Source: Micromonospora sp. HM5-17 (lineage in GTDB: Bacteria; Actinomycetota; Actinomycetes; Mycobacteriales; Micromonosporaceae). From it: a stretch of DNA of 64,000 bases. The stretch covers positions 806,001 through 870,000 of the forward strand of contig NZ_RJWA01000001.1 of assembly GCF_003762835.1 (NCBI RefSeq). Direction: 5' to 3'. The notes under the pieces are model-generated. The model ran no database searches. It worked only from the letters and a program-made list of their open reading frames with translations, and had not been told where the DNA came from. The first letter of the stretch is position 1, and each line of letters starts with the position of its first letter. This document shows positions 48,153 to 57,543 of this stretch, in pieces. A program made the position numbers and the translations under genes.

Positions 48153-48600
48153 GGCGCAAGGCGTGGGAGATCTCAACCTGTCAGTGGGGTACGCGCTGAA
48201 GCAGGCGGCGGCGGCGCTGCGTACGGCGATGGACGCCGGGCTCCGGCCGCTGGGACTGACCGTGCCGCAGTACGCCTGCCTCGAACTGCTCCGTCAGCGA
48301 CCCGGGCTGTCGGCGGCCGAACTCGCCCGCGGCGCCTTCGTCACCCGGCAGTCGATGCACGCCGTGCTGCTCGGGCTCGAGGAACGCGGGCTGCTGACCA
48401 GGGCGTCCACCGCCACCCGGGGGCGCGCCCTGCCAACCGAACTCACCGAGGCGGGGCACCGGGTCCTCGCCGAGGCCAGCGCGGTCGTCGCCGAGATCGA
48501 ACGGCGCATGATCCGTTCGCTGAGCGTCGCGGAACAGCAGCGGCTCCGTGCGGACCTCGCCGCCTGCGCCGCGGCACTGGGCGACACGACGCCCCGCTGA
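48151..48600 (+). CDS. MarR family transcriptional regulator
   Basis: The 149-residue protein has the MarR winged-helix layout: LNLSVGYALKQAAAALRTAM (dimer helix), LTVPQYACLELLRQRPGLSAAELARGAFVTRQSMHAV in pieces (recognition helix), and the wing LLTRASTATRGRALPTELTEA. It probably represses the divergent VOC/AlkA-like operon and itself through the two palindromes upstream, and releases DNA on binding a small ligand. AGGA lies seven bases before the ATG. Confidence 0.88.
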   Translation: MAQGVGDLNLSVGYALKQAAAALRTAMDAGLRPLGLTVPQYACLELLRQRPGLSAAELARGAFVTRQSMHAVLLGLEERGLLTRASTATRGRALPTELTEAGHRVLAEASAVVAEIERRMIRSLSVAEQQRLRADLAACAAALGDTTPR

Positions 48601-48746
48601 CCGGCCCGGGCTCGCCCGCCTCCAGCCCCTGGTGGGCCGCCACCAGACCGTCGGTGGGTCACCATGTCGGGACCGCGGGTAAAGTTCGGGGCCAGTCACC
48701 GCGGGCCGGTGACATCGGTCATACGAGTGGTCGTTAGCCAAGCTCA

Positions 48747-48763
48747 TTAGTTAGGCTAACTAA
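48747..48763. promoter_or_regulatory. Palindromic operator upstream of second MarR gene
   Basis: TTAGTTAGGCTAACTAA is a palindrome with 7-base arms around GGC, 19 bases before the chosen start. A half-site, CGTTAGCC, is at 48732-48739. AT-rich TTAG/CTAA palindromes are typical MarR sites, so autorepression is likely. Confidence 0.7.
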
Positions 48764-48782
48764 CGTGACGGAGTGGGCGGTG

Positions 48783-49214
48783 ATGGCGAGGCAGATGCCG
48801 GCGACGCAGCTCGCCACGGTGCTGCGTGACGCGATCACCCGACTCAACCGACGGGTACGGCAGACCCGCCCGGTGGGTGATCTCACCGGGACGCAGCTTT
48901 CCGCACTGACCAGCCTCGAACTGGCCGGCGCGCTGACCCCTCGGGAGCTGGCCGACACCGAACGGGTCCAGCCGCCGACGATGACCAAGATCGTCGCGAA
49001 GCTGGAGGAGCGCGGCCTCGTACAGCGCACCCCGCATCCGACCGACGGTCGGCAGGTCATCCTCGCCGTGACCGATCCCGGCCGCAGGATGCTCGCCCAG
49101 TTCGAACGGGCCCGCAACGAGTGGCTGGCCGGTCGGCTCGCCGAGCTGACCCCGGAGGAACGCGACGTGTTGCGACGGGCCGCCGAGATCCTGCAGAAGG
49201 TGGCTCGCGACTGA
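48783..49214 (+). CDS. MarR family transcriptional regulator
   Basis: The 143-residue protein contains LATVLRDAITRLNRRVRQTR (dimerisation), ELADTERVQPPTMTKIVAKL (recognition helix) and the MarR wing with LVQRTPHPTDGRQVILAVT, including the DxR motif. It probably controls its own gene and the MFS exporter that starts 95 bases downstream. The ATG at 48783 has GGAG nine bases before it; a GTG at 48765 directly after the operator is the alternative. Confidence 0.9.
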   Translation: MARQMPATQLATVLRDAITRLNRRVRQTRPVGDLTGTQLSALTSLELAGALTPRELADTERVQPPTMTKIVAKLEERGLVQRTPHPTDGRQVILAVTDPGRRMLAQFERARNEWLAGRLAELTPEERDVLRRAAEILQKVARD

Positions 49215-49309
49215 GTAGCGCGGCATCGGGTCCGCTCCGTCCGTTAGGTGACCCGGCGTGATTGCCGGGTACCCGGATGACGCGTACGACCCGAGGAGGC
49301 GCACCCCGA

Positions 49310-50596
49310 GTGCGGGCAAAGCTGAGCACCACCTTCCAGTCCCTGACGGTTCGCAACTACCGGCTCTTCGCCATCGGTCAGCTGATCAAGCTGATCGGGG
49401 TGTGGATCATGTTCACCACCCAGGACTGGCTCGTCCTGAACCTCTCGGACAACAACGCCACCGCGCTCGGCATCGTGGTCGCGGCGCAGTTCACCCCCGT
49501 ACTCCTGCTCACCCTCTTCTCCGGCCGCCTCGCCGACCGGTACGACAAGCGCATCCTGCTGGCCATCGCCAACAGCGCGTGGAGCGCCCTCTCGCTCGCG
49601 ATGAGCGTCCTGGTCATCACCGGCCTGGTGCAGCTCTGGCACGTCTTCGTCTTCGCCGCCCTGCTCGGGGTGGCGAACGCGGTCGAGACCCCGGTACGGC
49701 AGTCATTCGTCTCCGAACTCGTCGGCACGACGCTGCTGCCGAACGCGCTCTCCCTCTCCGCCGCCACGTTCAACTCGGCCCGGATCATCGGCCCGGCGGT
49801 GGCCGGCGTGGCGATCGCGCTCTTCGACGTCGGCCCGGTCTTCCTGTTCAGCGCGTTCAGCTCGATCGCGCCGGTGGTCTGCGTGCTGTTGATGCGCGCC
49901 GGCGAGCTGCACCGCGACGACCTGCCGCCGGTCTCCGAGCGGGATGCGGCCCGGGTCGTCGACGGGCTCCGGTACGTCGCCCGCCGCTCCGACCTGCTGC
50001 TGCCGATGGTGTTGATGTCGGTGATGGGGCTGGCGCTGTTCAACTTCCAGCTCACCCTCTCCGCGCTGGCCAAGACCACCTTCAACACCGGGGCCGCCTC
50101 GTTCGGCCTCTTCACGACCGCGCTCGCGCTCGGCGCGCTCTTCGGGGCGCTGGCCGGCAGCGGCCGGCGCAGCCGGCCGTCGGTCTGGCTGGTGCTCGGC
50201 GCCGCGATCGGGACCGGGATCTTCGGCACCCTCGTCGGGTTGGCCCCGACGTACTGGCTGGTGGTGGCGCTGCTGCCGCTGACCGGGTTCTTCATGGTCT
50301 TCTTCGCCCAGGCCGCCAACCAGCGGGTGCAGCTCGGGGTCGACGCGGCCTTCCGGGGCCGGGTCATGGCGCTCTGGGTGCTGGTCTTCCTCGGCAGCAA
50401 CCCGGTCGGCGCGCCGATCGTCGGCTGGATCGCCGAGCGTTTCGGCGCCGGGGCGAGCATCTGGATCGGCGGGCTCATCTCGGTGGCCGCCGCCGGGATC
50501 GCGCTGGTCTGGCAGCTGCACCGCGACGGCGCCCGACTCCGCCTGCGACTCCTGCCCCTGCCCCGGTTCTACGTGGTCAACTCCGCCGACCTGTGA
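49310..50596 (+). CDS. MFS exporter (EntS/drug-efflux type)
   Basis: The 428-residue protein has 12 predicted helices and the N-terminal pattern of the MFS_3 (enterobactin-exporter-like) group: LTVRNYRLFAIGQLIKLIG, then FSGRLADRYDKRILLAIAN with the A-motif G-x-x-A-D-R-x-x-x-R, and ANAVETPVRQSFVSELVG. It probably exports a small toxic or signalling molecule. GAGGAGG lies ten bases before the GTG; an ATG 11 codons earlier is the alternative. The MarR gene upstream is its likely regulator. Confidence 0.87.
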   Translation: MRAKLSTTFQSLTVRNYRLFAIGQLIKLIGVWIMFTTQDWLVLNLSDNNATALGIVVAAQFTPVLLLTLFSGRLADRYDKRILLAIANSAWSALSLAMSVLVITGLVQLWHVFVFAALLGVANAVETPVRQSFVSELVGTTLLPNALSLSAATFNSARIIGPAVAGVAIALFDVGPVFLFSAFSSIAPVVCVLLMRAGELHRDDLPPVSERDAARVVDGLRYVARRSDLLLPMVLMSVMGLALFNFQLTLSALAKTTFNTGAASFGLFTTALALGALFGALAGSGRRSRPSVWLVLGAAIGTGIFGTLVGLAPTYWLVVALLPLTGFFMVFFAQAANQRVQLGVDAAFRGRVMALWVLVFLGSNPVGAPIVGWIAERFGAGASIWIGGLISVAAAGIALVWQLHRDGARLRLRLLPLPRFYVVNSADL

Positions 50597-50972
50597 ACCA
50601 ACCAACGGGCCGGTGCCTGTCGTACCGCCAGGTCCTGCCCACCTCGCCGGTCCCGCTTCGGCTCACGGCCGGGACTGGCTCGTCCGGCTGGGGCCGGTGG
50701 GGTGGAGGTCGCGGGTGGTCCGGACGCCGCGCCCGGTCCGGCCGCGTCCGGTCCTGGCCGCGTCCGAGCCGGCCACGGCGGTCCGGGAACCCGGAGCGGC
50801 TGCCGTGCTGGCTCTGGCGACGGTCGGGCGACGGCGACGTAACGTGGAGCGGTGACCGCAAGGCCGTCGAGCGCCCCGGCCGGCGCTCGGCGTGGCGACG
50901 CTGAGCCGTCGATGATTACAAACCGGTGGCGGGACGGGGTGCCGCCACCTAGCGTCGAAGGATGTGTCCGCC
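50597..50972. other. GC-rich intergenic region without a supported gene
   Basis: These 376 bases between the MFS exporter and the next small gene contain only GC-rich open frames without family character and short repeats of GGCCGCGTCCG near 50740-50770. An AT-richer patch, TGATTACAAACC near 50912, may belong to the promoter of the next gene. Confidence 0.45.
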
Positions 50973-51473
50973 GTGCATGCTCTCGCGCTGCCGCTGGCAC
51001 TACTCGTCACCGTCTGCCTGCCGGTCGTGGTGGCCGCGCTGATCTGCGCCGACGAACCGCCCGCCCGCCTGCGGCGCCGGATCGTGACCCGCCGCGCGGG
51101 CAAGGGGCGGTGGCGTCAGCTCCGGCAGCTCGACCGGGCGCTCCGACTCGGCCCGACGCGACTCGTGGACCAGGCCGCGTGGCCGGGGCGCCGCGACGGC
51201 CCGAGCATCGAGCAGCTCGCCGCCGAGCTGCGGCGTCTGGGCGAACGACGGCGCCAGCTCGCCGGCCGGCCACACCCGGGGCGGGACGCGCTACTGGCGG
51301 CGTACGACGACCGGCTGCGGCTGGCCAGCCGGCGCCTCGGGGTGGCGGAGTATCTGGCCGACCTGGAGGGCCTCGACCGAGAGATCGAACGGGTACGGGT
51401 CGAGGGCGCGCTGGAGGCTGCCGGCCTGGTCCTTCGGACCCCGCACGCCGATCCCCGTCGACCGGCCGGCTGA
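50973..51473 (+). CDS. Membrane-anchored coiled-coil protein, unknown function
   Basis: The 166-residue protein has one N-terminal hydrophobic helix (ALALPLALLVTVCLPVVVAAL) and then a highly charged, Arg/Leu-rich helical region (IEQLAAELRRLGERRRQL, RLRLASRRLGVAEYLADLEG) that could form a coiled coil in the cytoplasm. No family is recognised. AAGGA lies ten bases before the GTG at 50973; a GTG nine bases earlier is too close to it. It is 21 bases from the next gene and probably co-transcribed. Confidence 0.6.
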   Translation: MHALALPLALLVTVCLPVVVAALICADEPPARLRRRIVTRRAGKGRWRQLRQLDRALRLGPTRLVDQAAWPGRRDGPSIEQLAAELRRLGERRRQLAGRPHPGRDALLAAYDDRLRLASRRLGVAEYLADLEGLDREIERVRVEGALEAAGLVLRTPHADPRRPAG

Positions 51474-51494
51474 CCGGTCCCGGAGCAGCCTCCC

Positions 51495-52163
51495 GTGCGG
51501 CTGTTTGTCGCCATCTACCCGCCCGCCGAGGCGCTGGACGACGTGATGGCGCAGGTGCCTCGGCTCCGGATCGGCGCGGCAGCCGACGCCGGGGTCAACG
51601 TACGGCTGGCCGCCCGGGCGAACCTGCACGTCACGGTCGCCTTCCTCGGCGAGGTGCCGGACGACCGGTCACCGGAGGTGACAGCGGCGCTCGGCCGGGC
51701 CGTACGAACCTGGCGCCGTGGGCCCACCCGCCGTCGGGACCGGCCGACCCGGCATCTCGGGTCGCCCACCGTTGCCGAGCCGACCGCGCTCCGGTTGCGG
51801 CTCGGTGGCGGTGGCCGGTTCGGTCGGGGCCGGTTCACCGTGCTCTGGGTTGGTGTGCTCGGGGACGTCGCGGCGCTGCGGCGACTGGCCGACGCCAGCC
51901 GGAGGGAACTGCGCCGGGCTCGGTTGCCGTACGACTCCCGACCGCTGCGGCCGCACCTCACCCTGGCCCGACCCGGTGACCGGATCGACCGGGAGAGCGT
52001 CGACGAGGACCTGCGTACCCTCGACGGTTATCTCGGCCCGTCCTGGTCGGCGACCGAGCTGGTGTTGGTCCGTAGCCACCTCGGTCCCCGGCCGACCTAC
52101 GATCGGCTGGCGACCTGGCCGCTCGCCGAGGAGACGCCGGAGGAGCAGATCCCCGACCGGTAA
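51495..52163 (+). CDS. thpR: RNA 2',3'-cyclic phosphodiesterase
   Basis: The 222-residue protein is a 2H phosphoesterase with both active-site motifs, HVTVAFLG near residue 45 and HLTLARPG near residue 154. It begins RLFVAIYPPAEALDD, the ThpR/LigT start. The enzyme opens 2',3'-cyclic phosphates at RNA ends. A basic insertion of about 20 residues (RRGPTRRRDRPTRHLG) separates the two halves. The GTG start follows the previous gene by 21 bases. Confidence 0.88.
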   Translation: MRLFVAIYPPAEALDDVMAQVPRLRIGAAADAGVNVRLAARANLHVTVAFLGEVPDDRSPEVTAALGRAVRTWRRGPTRRRDRPTRHLGSPTVAEPTALRLRLGGGGRFGRGRFTVLWVGVLGDVAALRRLADASRRELRRARLPYDSRPLRPHLTLARPGDRIDRESVDEDLRTLDGYLGPSWSATELVLVRSHLGPRPTYDRLATWPLAEETPEEQIPDR

Positions 52164-52260
52164 CCGCGCCGACCCGTGCGCGACGGGCGCTGCTCGTGGG
52201 AAACCGCTGCGGGAAGGGCCGTTCGGCGTGTCCATGTCTGGCTCCACGATCGCGCCGGCA

Positions 52261-52812
52261 TCACCCCGGGTCGGGAGTGCAGACCGTCAGGAAGGACTTC
52301 TGGTTCTCGCGTTGCACGTCCGATGCGTCCATCCAGCCGCGCTCGCCGAACAGGTAGCTTCCGGACGGGTGCTCGGCCGATTCGCGCAGCACCCGGGCGA
52401 CGTCGACCCTGGCGCCAAACGCCTTCGGGCCGTCAACGGAAAAGTTGATCCAACGCGCCGTTGTCCAGTCGTAGTCCGGGGGCAGCGGCTTCTGGACGTG
52501 CAGAGGCCCGCCGGTGTCCGGGGCGGATCCCCCGGAGGTGGTGAGCAGGTCCATGTGTTCCAGCGTCACGCCTGGCTGCGGTGCGGTCCACACCTGCTCG
52601 GCACTCTCCTGGGTGCCGACGTCGAAGATCAACGTCAGGCGGATGACGCCGGAGCACGGGGTGCCCGTCCACAACTTCAGTACGCCGTCGGTGACGCGGA
52701 ACCCGGCCGCTGGCGGCAGCGACGGCTCGAACTGCGACCTGGTGTCACACGCGGCGATCGTCGCCGCCGCCAGTAGGCCAGCGCAGGCCACGCTCAGGCG
52801 TCTACTTGTCAT
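52261..52812 (-). CDS. Lipoprotein of T7SS-like cassette 2
   Basis: The 183-residue protein carries a lipoprotein signal (RRLSVACAGLLAAATIAAC, Cys22). The mature part is beta-rich (GFRVTDGVLKLWTG, GVIRLTLIFDVG, ARWINFSVDG) with two further cysteines. I recognise no family, and it is not visibly related to the lipoprotein of cassette 1. Its ATG lies inside the end of the zincin-like effector gene, overlapping by 11 bases, so translation is coupled. An immunity or assembly role for the preceding protein is an inference from position only. Confidence 0.7.
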   Translation of the reverse strand: MTSRRLSVACAGLLAAATIAACDTRSQFEPSLPPAAGFRVTDGVLKLWTGTPCSGVIRLTLIFDVGTQESAEQVWTAPQPGVTLEHMDLLTTSGGSAPDTGGPLHVQKPLPPDYDWTTARWINFSVDGPKAFGARVDVARVLRESAEHPSGSYLFGERGWMDASDVQRENQKSFLTVCTPDPG

Positions 52813-54205
52813 ATCCACCATCGGCAAGCCCAGCGTCCTTCTCGGTCTCGTTGCTGCCGGTGACCTGTTCCCACAGGTAGGAGGCGATGAAGCCCGTGTA
52901 GCCTTCCCGCGCCCATTGCTGGGAGTGGCGCTCCTCGTGGTGCAGCAGCCGGTCGGCGTCGAGAGCACCCTGGTACGGGCCGTTGTCGCCTTCATACCAC
53001 GCGTGGCCCGACCTCACCACCTGCCGCAGCTGTTGCGCCGCATCATCCGGGTCGTCGATGTTCAGCATGAACGTGTCGCCCCAGGTCGTTCCGCCGCGCT
53101 GGCTGAACTGGTCCTGGATGAGGTTCCCGCCCAGGCCCATCATCATGCCGTTCGGGGTGGTCACCAATCGTCCACCGTTGCGGTGTACGAATCCCACGTC
53201 CTGGTCGTAGCTCCAGGAATTCGCCTGTTGCCGTTCGGCAATTCGCCGCAGTTCATCGGACCCGTACGGAGTCGGTTTGAAGTCGGTCTTCTCGCCCTCG
53301 GTGCCGTAGTCGGTCCCCGCGTTCAGGAGGTAGGTCATCCGCACGGCCTTGGCCGCGTCCTCCCCGCTGATGTCGGTCGGCAACAGGAAGTACGACTTGT
53401 AGATCCCGTCGCCGTCTTCGTCCTCGCGGATCTCTTCCAATCTCTCGAGGATCTTGAAGTCCTCCGGGGTGATGTGGTGCTCGGCGATGATCTTCTTGAT
53501 GGTCTCGATCGAGACGCCTCGACGTACGGCGTTCTCCAGCCACTGTCGGTAGTAGCCGGAGACGGGCGGCCCGGTCAGCAGCCCGGCGTCGCGTAGCGCC
53601 TGCTCCATGTCGACCACCCGGGCTTCGATATCCCCGCCCTTGCTGGCGTCGGCCAGGGTGGTCGCGCCCCGGTCGCTGATCTTGCGGTCCTGCGCGAGTT
53701 GCATCACCCGGGCGAGGGTTGCGTCGATGTTGTTCGCCGTGGTGAGGATCGCCTTGGTTTCCTGCACCAGCCGCTGCCTGATGGTTTCGCGGTGCCGTTC
53801 GGTCTCGGCCCGGTCTTCGGCCTCGAACCGCGACCTCGGCGGAGGATCCGGGGGCTTGGTGTCCACGATCGAGCCGTCGGCGGCGATGCGGAACTGGTAG
53901 GTCTCGGCGAGAGAGTCGTTGTTGGCGACCCGGTTCCTCAGGGCGTGTACGTCGTCCGCGGCGTTGTGCAGGGCTCGCTCGACGGCGGCCAGCTCCGCGA
54001 CCAGGATTTCGGCGTTGTTCCGCGTGGTGCCCAGCGAATTGCGTGCATTCGCGCCCGCGGTGCCGTGCCAGGCGGGCAGTTTCCTGGCGTTGTCGAGCTC
54101 GTCCTGCAGCCCGATGATTTTGTCCTTCCGCTGGTGCAGGTCGGTGGCGGAGGCATCGAGTGCCTTGGCGTCCCATCTGCGGACGTCGTCGTAGCTGACA
54201 GTCAT
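52802..54205 (-). CDS. Putative type VII-secreted effector with C-terminal HExxH domain
   Basis: The 467-residue protein starts with a helical WXG-like region (LPAWHGTAGANARNSL, W46-x-G48), followed by a long charged helix to about residue 190. The middle contains ETIKKIIAEHHITPEDFKIL and an acidic loop, EEIREDEDGDGIYKSYF. Near the C-terminus, LLHHEERHSQQWAREG holds HEERH (about 423-427), a zinc-protease HExxH motif, and the chain ends GLADGGYDK. I read it as an exported metallopeptidase-like toxin or cell-wall enzyme; the activity is unproven. The ATG overlaps the ESX-like gene's stop as ATGA. Confidence 0.68.
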   Translation of the reverse strand: MTVSYDDVRRWDAKALDASATDLHQRKDKIIGLQDELDNARKLPAWHGTAGANARNSLGTTRNNAEILVAELAAVERALHNAADDVHALRNRVANNDSLAETYQFRIAADGSIVDTKPPDPPPRSRFEAEDRAETERHRETIRQRLVQETKAILTTANNIDATLARVMQLAQDRKISDRGATTLADASKGGDIEARVVDMEQALRDAGLLTGPPVSGYYRQWLENAVRRGVSIETIKKIIAEHHITPEDFKILERLEEIREDEDGDGIYKSYFLLPTDISGEDAAKAVRMTYLLNAGTDYGTEGEKTDFKPTPYGSDELRRIAERQQANSWSYDQDVGFVHRNGGRLVTTPNGMMMGLGGNLIQDQFSQRGGTTWGDTFMLNIDDPDDAAQQLRQVVRSGHAWYEGDNGPYQGALDADRLLHHEERHSQQWAREGYTGFIASYLWEQVTGSNETEKDAGLADGGYDK

Positions 54206-54489
54206 GACCCAAAAGCCCTCTTGGCGGCCTCGTCGCTTTCGGAGTATCGTTTCGCGGCCGAGGCGACCGATTCGCTCCATCGGTCGATCTCGTCTGCCCA
54301 TTCCTTCACACGCGCATTGAGCGTCGACGCCAGCGTGGGTGCGCGGGATGCCGCGACTCCACCTGGCAATGCTGTGGCGACCGCATCCAGGCCGGCGCCC
54401 GGTTGCACCGCCCTGGCCTGGTCCGCAGCCGATCCCGCTGCCTTGGCCGCCTGCCTCAGCTGATTGATCTGGACCTCGAATCCGCTCAC
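54202..54489 (-). CDS. Small ESX/WXG100-like helical protein of cassette 2
   Basis: The 95-residue product (VSGFEVQINQLRQAAKAAG at the start) is helical on both sides of a central Gly/Pro-rich turn and has EWADEIDRWSESVASAAKRY in the second helix. Length and pattern fit the ESX-type partners of type VII substrates. It ends with TGA overlapping the effector's ATG. The GTG start has GGTGAT eight bases upstream. Confidence 0.68.
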   Translation of the reverse strand: MSGFEVQINQLRQAAKAAGSAADQARAVQPGAGLDAVATALPGGVAASRAPTLASTLNARVKEWADEIDRWSESVASAAKRYSESDEAAKRAFGS

Positions 54490-54929
54490 AGTCCGTGATC
54501 ACCGCCCTCTGAGTCGGTCAGCAACCGACACGGTATCCAGCGATCGCAAGCATGGGCCGACCTTGATCTCCGTCGGGCTCAGGAGTGCAGGGCGGGCTCG
54601 TCCGCCGCGGAGCACGACGTGGGTGAGCCGCGGCGTGGTGGGACGTGGGCGATGTGGCTGCCGGCGAGCCGGCCTGGTCGAACCGCCGATCCACGCGCGC
54701 GCCCCACAGCCTGGCGGGAAGGCGGACGATGCGGCCCCACGACCGGAGGCGGCGGCTCCTCGTGGGGGACGGCCCGCGGCGGTTGGTGGCTCGCCGCCGG
54801 ACCAGTCGGCGAGACCGGAGATGCCGCGTCCGAGGAAAACTGTTACGCGAGGAGGATCACGCCTGACCGCGCAGAGCGGGACAGGCGCGCAGAGCGGGAG
54901 TGGGGCAGGCCGCCCCCGTCATGGATGGC
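54490..54929. other. Upstream region of cassette 2, no supported gene
   Basis: These 440 bases separate the ESX-like gene from sepH. The open frames look like GC artefacts. CGCGCAGAGCGGGA is repeated at 54868-54881 and 54886-54899. The cassette 2 promoter should be near 54500-54560, where CAACCGACACGG and GATCGCAAGC are less GC-rich, but no clear -35/-10 pair is visible. Confidence 0.4.
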
Positions 54930-55991
54930 TCAGGAACTCTCCCGCGCCGCCGGCCCGCTGCCGAAGAGCACGTCGTCCCAGCTCGGCAGCCGCTTGCGCG
55001 GCTTGCCCGCCGTCTCGCCGCCCTCCGCGCCCCCCTGGCCGGAGGTGCGCCGGGGCCGCAACACCGCCAGCGACGGCACGGCGGGGACCTCCTTCGGTGC
55101 GTCCGAGTCGTCGTCGAACGCCGAGCCCGGGCCGCCACCGAGCAGTGCGGTGGCGCCGCCCACCACCGGCCGCTGCCGGGGCGTCTCGGAGGTGGCCGTG
55201 GCGGACGCGTCGAGACCCCGACCGGTGCCGGAGCCGAGCGGCCGGTCGAGCGAGGCGAGCAGCGCGTCGCGACCGGCGCGGATCGGGTCCCGGCTGGGGC
55301 GGGGAAGGTCGCTGGGGGTCGGCAGGCCGTGGCCACCCCGGCTCGGACCCAGCCGGGACGGGCTGGGCAGGCCGTGCCCGCCCCGCTCCGGCGGCTCCTG
55401 ACCGAGCAGCGGCGCGGGCCGCTCGGCGCAGAGGTACTGCGCCATGTCGTCGTGCGGCGTCACCGCCTGGCGGGTCTTGTCGAGATCCCAGACCGCGTGG
55501 GCGGTCGCCTTGCCGGAGGGCCAGGTCGCGACGATCCGCCACGTCCCGTCGTCCCGCCGGTAGGCGTCCCAGGAGATCTTCTCGGTGTCGATGCCGTGCT
55601 GGGAGAGCCGGCCGTCCACGATCTCGGCGAGCGGGGCAGGGTTCTCCGCGTTCTTCAGCCGGGTCCGCCGGGCGTGCTGGGCGAGCATCGCCCGCTCCTG
55701 GAGCACCGGCCCCGCGTACCGCAGCACCCGGTCGACCGGCACGCCGGCGATCCGCGCCACGTCCTCGGCCGACTCGCCAGCCCGAATCCGAGCCTGGATG
55801 TCCCGGGGCGAGAGTGACGGCACCGGCTCGGTGCCGCTGCCGACCGCCGTCAGGGTCGGGCTGTTCGGTTCCCGCTGCAGCGCCGTCGTCACCCGCTCGT
55901 CGATCGGCAGGGCAAGAAGCCGCCCCACCTCGTCGGTGAGCACCATAGCTTGGCCGTCCTCGGAGAGGGCGACGAAGCGTACTGGCCGCAT
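54930..55991 (-). CDS. sepH: Septation protein SepH
   Basis: The 353-residue protein starts MRPVRFVALSEDGQAMVLTD and has a helix-turn-helix-type region (SLSPRDIQARIRAGESAEDV, ARIAGVPVDRVLRYAGPVL), the DUF3071 signature of SepH. In Streptomyces, SepH binds FtsZ and helps Z-ring assembly. The N-terminal 170 residues are conserved. The Pro/Gly-rich rest contains repeats of GGHGLP and ends with a conserved KRLPSWDDVLFG. GGAGG lies seven bases before the ATG. Confidence 0.9.
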   Translation of the reverse strand: MRPVRFVALSEDGQAMVLTDEVGRLLALPIDERVTTALQREPNSPTLTAVGSGTEPVPSLSPRDIQARIRAGESAEDVARIAGVPVDRVLRYAGPVLQERAMLAQHARRTRLKNAENPAPLAEIVDGRLSQHGIDTEKISWDAYRRDDGTWRIVATWPSGKATAHAVWDLDKTRQAVTPHDDMAQYLCAERPAPLLGQEPPERGGHGLPSPSRLGPSRGGHGLPTPSDLPRPSRDPIRAGRDALLASLDRPLGSGTGRGLDASATATSETPRQRPVVGGATALLGGGPGSAFDDDSDAPKEVPAVPSLAVLRPRRTSGQGGAEGGETAGKPRKRLPSWDDVLFGSGPAARESS

Positions 55992-56200
55992 CGCGTTGCC
56001 TCCGTCCCGCCTCGCTGGCCCACGCCACAGGTCAGCCACCCGGGCGTCCTTGTGACACGGTACGCCGGTCCGTCACCCGGTGGGGGGAGCCACGCCCGCA
56101 TGTCGCGGGTGAGCTGGACTGATTGATCACTCGGGTCGGGCGCCGCCAACCGCACGGGTCGGGCCGTCCGCCGGACCGGCCCGACCCGGTACCCGATCGG

Positions 56201-57451
<1,251 letters not shown>

Positions 57452-57488
57452 TCACTGAGGCGTGCCCCACATTGCAGCCCAGGTGCAA

Positions 57489-57534
57489 GGAAGGGCCCCT
57501 TCCTCTACCAAAAGCGCTAAGAAGGGGCCCTTCC
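57489..57534. repeat. Extragenic palindromic element (GGAAGGGGCCC type)
   Basis: GGAAGGGCCCCTTCCT (57489-57504) and GAAGGGGCCCTTCC (57521-57534) are each self-complementary and also pair with each other over 14 bases around AAAAGCGC. The element lies ten bases after the citrate synthase stop and can act as its terminator. I recall the motif as common in Micromonosporaceae intergenic DNA. Confidence 0.7.
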
Positions 57535-57543
57535 TAACACATC

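Noticed and set aside
50852-51979. A 375-codon plus-strand frame
   Set aside because: It overlaps two genes with recognised features in another frame and is composed of Arg/Gly/Ala/Pro runs.
54464-55939. A 491-codon plus-strand frame opposite sepH
   Set aside because: Arg/Pro/Ser-rich antisense shadow of SepH and of the non-coding region upstream of cassette 2.
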